Below are positions 58,457 to 64,000 of a DNA stretch of 64,000 nucleotides, one piece after another. The position numbers and the translations under genes were made by a program. Location: NCBI GenBank assembly GCA_013399115.1, contig VXAA01004295.1:337830-401829 (forward strand), given 5' to 3'. The notes under the pieces were generated by a model. The model worked only from the letters and a program-made list of their open reading frames with translations. It was not told where the DNA came from and ran no database searches. This DNA comes from Anseranas semipalmata. Its lineage: Eukaryota; Chordata; Aves; Anseriformes; Anseranatidae. Positions within the stretch are counted from its first letter, which is position 1. The number at the start of each line of letters is the position of its first letter.

Positions 58457-60473
58457 TAACCAGGAAATTTTTATTCACATCTCATAGGGGATATTATATG
58501 GGAGTGATGATAAAACTTCAAAGCAAATTACCTATTATGCCAGTAAACTGTGCAAATGAGAAGGAGACAATGAGATCATGAAATTAAGCTAAACACTGGG
58601 TATTCATATAGGTATCATGATTCTTGAGCTGCCCTACTTAATAGAAATTTTACACAAGGGACACTAAGATTTCCTATTTCGGCTGCCTAATAAGGCAGAG
58701 AGCTACCAAGAGCTGACTGACTGAAGCAGAGATCCCAGTTATAGGAGAAAAGGTGAATTACTTTACACCTGTCTGTCCTACTTTTGTCTGAAGAGCTTAG
58801 TGTGGTGACAAAAGCATTCAGCTAATACACTCCTTAACCCAAACTCTGTATGCCTATGGCAACTGAAACAGAACAATAAAAACATACTCATTTCAGGTTT
58901 TGGTGAAAAACGTTGTTTTGCTTGGATAAAATCATACCCATAACCAACCATAGAAGGAACGCTAATCAGCCATCTGAAGAAAAGAAAAATCCTGAAATAC
59001 TCCATCTCAAAGTTCTAAACAACTGTTGTTCAAAAGCATACATAATCACACCGATGGCAAAAAAACAAAGATGAAAATGTAAAAAAAAAAGTGTTTTTAC
59101 TTTAAAAAAATATTTTAATTCTTCCCTTATATTTGAATCACAAAATGAAAACTTTGTGAATTCTCAGGTTTTCACAGCAAAAGAAAAAAACATTACCCAC
59201 TGAGATCTTAATACCAGTATCCCACCAAAAGGGCAAAGCAATACTTAGGAAAGATCCACAGGTGGCAGCACAGCAATACTTCAGAAAATCCATATTTTTT
59301 CAGCTTACACCATAACCATGTACATGAGAGAATGGGAATTTACTTGCCAAATACACTTTTTTTTTTTTTGCTTGACATGGGTTCAAGCATTCGTAATAAA
59401 ATGTTTTCATAAAGTCCACAAACTCCCTTTTGTCTTTCCTGTTTTATTTAATGCTCAGAGCTGCAAGAGCAGACAGTTAGGCTTTAATAATAAAATCAAG
59501 CCTTAGGTATTAGCACTGAAGTAAATTGAAGTTTAAAACACAGAACACCCCTTCAAAAGAATCTGAAAAACCTGTACAAAAGTTCCAATACAACCAAAAT
59601 ATGAAACAATACTTGAATTATTGCTTCTTTAATAAAAAACAGTGATGATAAGACAAAAGCACTTGGGAGAAACGCAATGGTATCTTCACTTTCTTGGCCT
59701 CACTCTTATTCAGCCTGCAACTGTGGTAACACAAAGGATCTTATCCATCTCTTCACCATCTCTCCCATCCTTGTCTTGAGCTTTGTAACACTGAAAGCCC
59801 CTACTTAGAAAAGCAAAAGCTTCGTTACAGTAATCACATAGAGGATTGAAGGGGCAAACCTGTCTCTACTTACAGGTTGAACAACTATAATGAACTTTAA
59901 AAAAAAAAAAAAGTCAAGAAACTGCCAGGATATCTACCTAGTACAGTTAAGGCACAAAAACCTTGAGACAAGTTTGTCAGACTCTGGACAGCAAAATATA
60001 CAAGGAACTGGCCCTCCTCTCTGAGGAACACTGCTAGCAGTTCTGACCCAAACCATCTTTACTGTAATGTGACACTACAGCAAGGAGAAGCTGTCTGAGA
60101 AATGAAGAGTTTTCTGAAGCAGAAATGCCTCTTTTGGGAACACTAAGGGGTCTCAATGCTGTCTGGGTAGGATGAACAGCAGAGAAAAGTGGGAATAAGC
60201 AGATGAGTGGATAAACTAATCTTTGCTTCTGTTCAAGGAAGCTACATTGACTATACTCAGCACTGACTGAATGGAAGGGATCAAGGCAGAGCTTTTGAAA
60301 CAGAACATACATGAATGTAACTGGAAATTATTTCAGCACTTAAAACTCTACATCAAACTATTTTGTTTAAAGAAAAGAGATTTATCCCAATAAACAGTCC
60401 TGTGTTGCCATAATTTCGAAGGAGAACACCTTAAGAAGGTACATAAGCAGGAATAGGTAACCCAAGCAAAATA

Positions 60474-61465
60474 CAGTCACAAAATAGCTGAGGTTGGAAG
60501 GCACCTCTGGAGATTGCCTAGCCCAACCCCTTGCTCAAAGAAGGATCAGCTATACCAGGATGCTTGGGAGTGTGTCTAGTCAGTTTTCATGCATCTTCAA
60601 GGATATAGACTCCACAGCAACCCTGAGCAACCAGTTCCAGTGTTTGATAAACCCCCTAGTAAATAAATAAATAAAATCAAAAAAGAAAAATAAAAAAATA
60701 ATAAAAAATCTTATATTTAAATGGAATTGCCTGTGTTTCAGCTTGTGCTCACTGTCCTTCAGTGTGCACCACTGAGAAGGGTTTTGTTCTGCCTCTTTAC
60801 GTCCCCATCTCCAGGTATTTATACACACCGGTAGGATCCACCCCTCTCCCCCCCGAGCCTTCTCTTCTCCAGGCTGAGCAGTCCCAGCTCTCTCACCCTC
60901 TCCTCATAGGTCGGGTGCTCCAGTTCCTGAATCATCTTTGTGGCCTTTCACTGGACTTGTTCCAGTATGTCCATGTCTCCTGTACTTGTTCTGGGGAGCC
61001 CAGAACTGAACCCAGCACTCTAGGTGTGTCTTATCAGGATAAAGTGCTGACAAGAGGGCAAGGCTCACCTCCCTCGACCTGCTGGCAATGCTCTTCCTAA
61101 TACAGCCCAGGAGGCTGTTGGCCTTCTTTGCCACAGGGGCACATTGCTGGCTCACGCTCAGCTTCTTGGTCACCAGGACCCTAGGTGCTTCTCTGCCAAG
61201 CTGCTTGCCAGCAGGCTGGCCTCCATTCCTCCCCCAGTGTGTATTCTCCCCCAGGGGTTATTCCTCCCCATGTGCGTGACTTTGCATTTCCTTTTATCAA
61301 AGTTGATGAGGCTCCTGTCTGCCCATTTCTCCAGCCTGTGGAGGTCCCTCTGAACAGCAGCACACCCATCTGGTGTGTCAGGCACTCCTCCCAGTCTTGT
61401 ATCATCTCTAAACTTGCTGAGGGTGCAACCCTAGTCCATCATCCTGGTCAAAGACTACATCATTC
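60474..61465 (-). mobile_element. CR1 LINE, 3' part
   Basis: Minus-strand CR1: the 3' end is at about 60474 (plus strand cacaaaatagctgaggttgg) and the element runs to about 61465, through regions that translate on the minus strand to ARL-type CR1 ORF2 C-terminal text (AKKANSLLGCIRKSIASRSR, and ERDLHRLEKWADRSLINF upstream). An A-rich stretch at 60660-60715 interrupts it near the 3' end. Sense orientation with USP15. Confidence 0.9.
60657..60716 (+). repeat. A-rich (AAAT)n interruption in CR1
   Basis: Run of taaa units followed by A-rich sequence inside the CR1 3' portion; not part of usual CR1 consensus as I know it, so it is probably a local expansion or small insertion. Confidence 0.6.
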
Positions 61466-62574
61466 AATATTCCCAAGCAGAATTCCCTAGTCTCCAATCT
61501 ACACACTACCTGAGCCCATCTCCTGTTTGCTTTCAAGATCAAACAAGATCAAATGTGTTTGGAGTGCTTTGGCCATAGGCATTACACATTACTAAGCAAG
61601 CACTAAACACCTTTAGCCTGAATAATTAAATGTTACTCCATTAACAGTAGAAGGTAGAATTAATGGCAAATTAACACAGTAAAATCTATGTTTTCAGTGT
61701 AACTGAAAACATAACTTTTGCATTTTTTCCAAATAAGTGGTGGCAAGAGGAAAAAGACAGTAGACCTTGCAGTGTCTGAGACCATAGTATGTTAATAACA
61801 TGTCATACTCTCACTAAAAAGCCTTTTCACAGATTTCTTGGATAACATCAAACTCCGAAAAATCTTTTCCTTGAGAGATATAGTAGATGGAACTGAAAGA
61901 TACTCCACACTTCCTTGCAAAGAAAGCTGCCAAGTAACGCATTTGAAAAAAACATACTGCCAAGGACAAACAAATGGTAGCAAGCCAAACTAAAAGCTGC
62001 ACTGCTCAAAAAACACTAGTCCTTTTAATTTCCTTACCCAGAGCACTGTCTTGTGAATCAGCAAAACTGTATTTATTCACTTGCACTAGAGTTTCTTATA
62101 ATTCTTATTTAAATACTTGATTCCTTAGATAGAATTGAAAAGCAACGAAATCAAGGCTGACTTGTTTTGGAATGCAAAGCTCAGAATATATTCTCAAAAT
62201 CCAGTTAACACAGTGGAAAGTGATGTGAAATGTAATAAGCTGTATAAGATAGCTTAACACAATAACCCATGCTAATCATTCTCACCTAAAAGTCTTTAAA
62301 TCTACATATATACAAATTCAAGCTTATCTGTTTAACAAAAGTTTGAACAAGTAATCAAAATTATCCTTGTTTTTCATCAGTCTAGCCTGATTGAGAAGTA
62401 AAGTTTTATTAAAAAATTGTTTCGCTATGTACTAAGAATATTCTTTTACTTCAGCCTTTAAAAGTTGATTCTGGCTCACTCACTAGGCACAAAAATATAC
62501 TCTTAATTTCTTTCTTTACAGTAGTATGATGATGCAACTCAATAATCGAGAGAGGTTACATACAGAGTTTTATT

Positions 62575-64000
62575 CACAAAATGGCTGAACTTGGACAGCA
62601 CCTCCAGAGGTCATCTGGTCCAAACCCCCTGCTCAAGGAGGGTCACCCAGGACCATGTCCAGGTGGATTTTGAACATCTGCAAGGAGGGAGATTCCACAG
62701 CCTCTCTGGGCAACCTGTGCCAGTGCTCAGTCACTTGCACAGCACAGAAGCGCTTCCTGATGCTTAGACAGAGCCTGAAGAAAAGGAGGCTCAGGGGCGA
62801 CCTTACCGCTCTCTACAATTACCTTAAAGGAGGCTGTAGAAAGGTCGGGATTGGTCTCTTCTCCCAAGCACCAAGTGATAAGATGAGAGGGAATGGGCTT
62901 AAGTTGCACCAGGGGAGGTTTAGGTTGGATATTAGGAAAAACTTCTTCACTGAAAGGGTTATTAGACATTGGAACAGGCTGCCCAGGGAAGTGGTTGAGT
63001 CACCATCCCTGGAGGTCTTCAAAAAATGTGCAGACGTAGAGCTTAGTGACATAGTTTAATGGTGGACTTAGCAGTGCTAGGTTAATGGTTGGACTTGATG
63101 ATCTTAGAGGTCTTTTCCAACTTAAATGATTCTATGATAACATCCTGAGTTCCAGTTTGTGCCCATTGCCTCTTGTCCTGGCACTGGGCACCACTGAAAA
63201 GAGCCTGGCTCCACCTTCTTTGCACCCTGCCTTCAGGTATTTATATACATTGGTAAGATCCCCCCTGAGCCTCCTCTTCTCCAGGCTGAATAGCCCCAGC
63301 TCTCTCAGCCTCTCCTCATAGGAGTGGTGCTCCAGTTCCTTGATCATCTTGGTGGCCTTTTCTTGGACTCTCTCCAGCATGTCCATGTCTCTCTTGTACT
63401 GGGGGGCCCAGAACTGGACACAGCACTCCAGGTGTGGCCACACCAGTGCTGGCTAGAGCGGAAGGATCACCTCCTTCCACCTGCTGGCAATACTTTGCTT
63501 AATGCAGACATTAGCCTTTTTAGCAGCAAGGGCACGCTGCTGGCTCATGTTCAACTTGGTGTCTACCAGGACCCCCAGGTCATTGTCTGCAAAGCTGCTT
63601 TCCAGCTGGGTGGCCCCAGCAGGTACTGATGCCTGGGTTTTTTCCTCCCCGTGCGCAGGACTTTGCACTTTTCCTTGTTGAACTTCACAAGATTCTTTTC
63701 AGCCCATTTATACAGCCTGTGGAGGTCCCTCTGGATGGCAGCACAACCCTCTGGTGTACCTCCACCTCTCCCCCAGTTTTGTGTCATCTGCAAACTTGCT
63801 GAGGGTGCACTCTAGCCCATCATTCAGATCACTAATGAAGGTGTTAAACAGAACTGTACCCAGTACTGACCCCTAGGGTACTCTGCTTATTAGTGGCCTC
63901 CAACTAGATTTTGCACCACTGACCACTATACTCTGGGCTTAGCCATTCAGCCAGTTTTTGATCCACCTCACTGTCTGCCCATCCAGCCCAGCCATCAAGA
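62575..64000 (-). mobile_element. CR1 LINE, host copy of nested pair (partial)
   Basis: Minus-strand CR1. The 3' end is at about 62575 (caaaatggctgaacttggacag on the plus strand); the body is interrupted from about 62770 to 63138 by another CR1, then resumes (ttccagtttgtgcccattgcc) and continues past the right edge with text encoding CR1 ORF2 ([20 protein letters not shown] and, further, [23 protein letters not shown] segments). It runs off the window inside the RT region. Confidence 0.92.
62770..63138 (+). mobile_element. CR1 LINE 3' fragment nested in another CR1
   Basis: Plus-strand 3' fragment encoding an uninterrupted stretch of the CR1 C-terminus: [20 protein letters not shown] and then [20 protein letters not shown], ending in gattctatgat at 63128-63138. 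It lies in opposite orientation inside the minus-strand CR1 and is therefore younger than it. The frame is well kept, supporting relatively recent insertion. Confidence 0.88.

Noticed and set aside
62655..63059. 134-codon plus-strand ORF at the right end
   Set aside because: It joins antisense text of one CR1 with the C-terminal text of the nested CR1; a transposon product only.

Overview
This is a vertebrate nuclear window, almost certainly from a bird. Two genes show orthodox GT-AG exon structure with protein-level identity to vertebrate MON2 and USP15. The interspersed repeats are dominated by CR1 LINEs, the characteristic avian retroelement. No bacterial operons, CRISPR arrays, rRNA or tRNA genes were recognised. 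There are two runs of N (3502-3703 and 24985-25750) and a single N at 40369, so this is a draft assembly.

Layout. From 1 to about 24984 is the 5' part of MON2 on the minus strand. Six coding exons can be placed exactly (348-473, 1117-1214, 1822-1951, 5418-5549, 6381-6508, 10689-10752). They join in frame, and the first 37 or so codons (exon 1) are missing, very probably inside the assembly gap at 24985-25750, which lies in a CpG-rich promoter region. From about 26 kb to 44.38 kb is an 18 kb intergenic interval with no supported gene, one CR1 copy and simple repeats. From 44384 to 64000 is the 3' part of USP15, also on the minus strand. Fourteen coding exons encode about 678 residues in frame down to the stop codon at 44384-44386. 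The exon carrying the catalytic cysteine, and everything 5' of it, lies beyond the right edge; at least 9.5 kb of intron separates it from the first exon seen here.

The order USP15 then MON2 in the same orientation matches the arrangement I know from human chromosome 12q14. USP15 is a deubiquitinase and MON2 a Golgi/endosome trafficking scaffold; they are neighbours but not a known functional unit.

Repeats: six CR1 regions (3028-3975 minus, about 16020-17115 plus, 41128-41852 plus, 58029-58456 plus, 60474-61465 minus, 62575-64000 minus with a plus-strand CR1 nested in it), microsatellites, and a perfect 46-nt AT-rich palindrome at 1563-1608.

I did not find a new biological system. The observations most worth checking are the GC-AG intron in USP15, the perfect palindrome beside a MON2 exon, the CpG-rich block with a palindromic E-box inside MON2 intron 1, the lost first exon of MON2, and the nested CR1.
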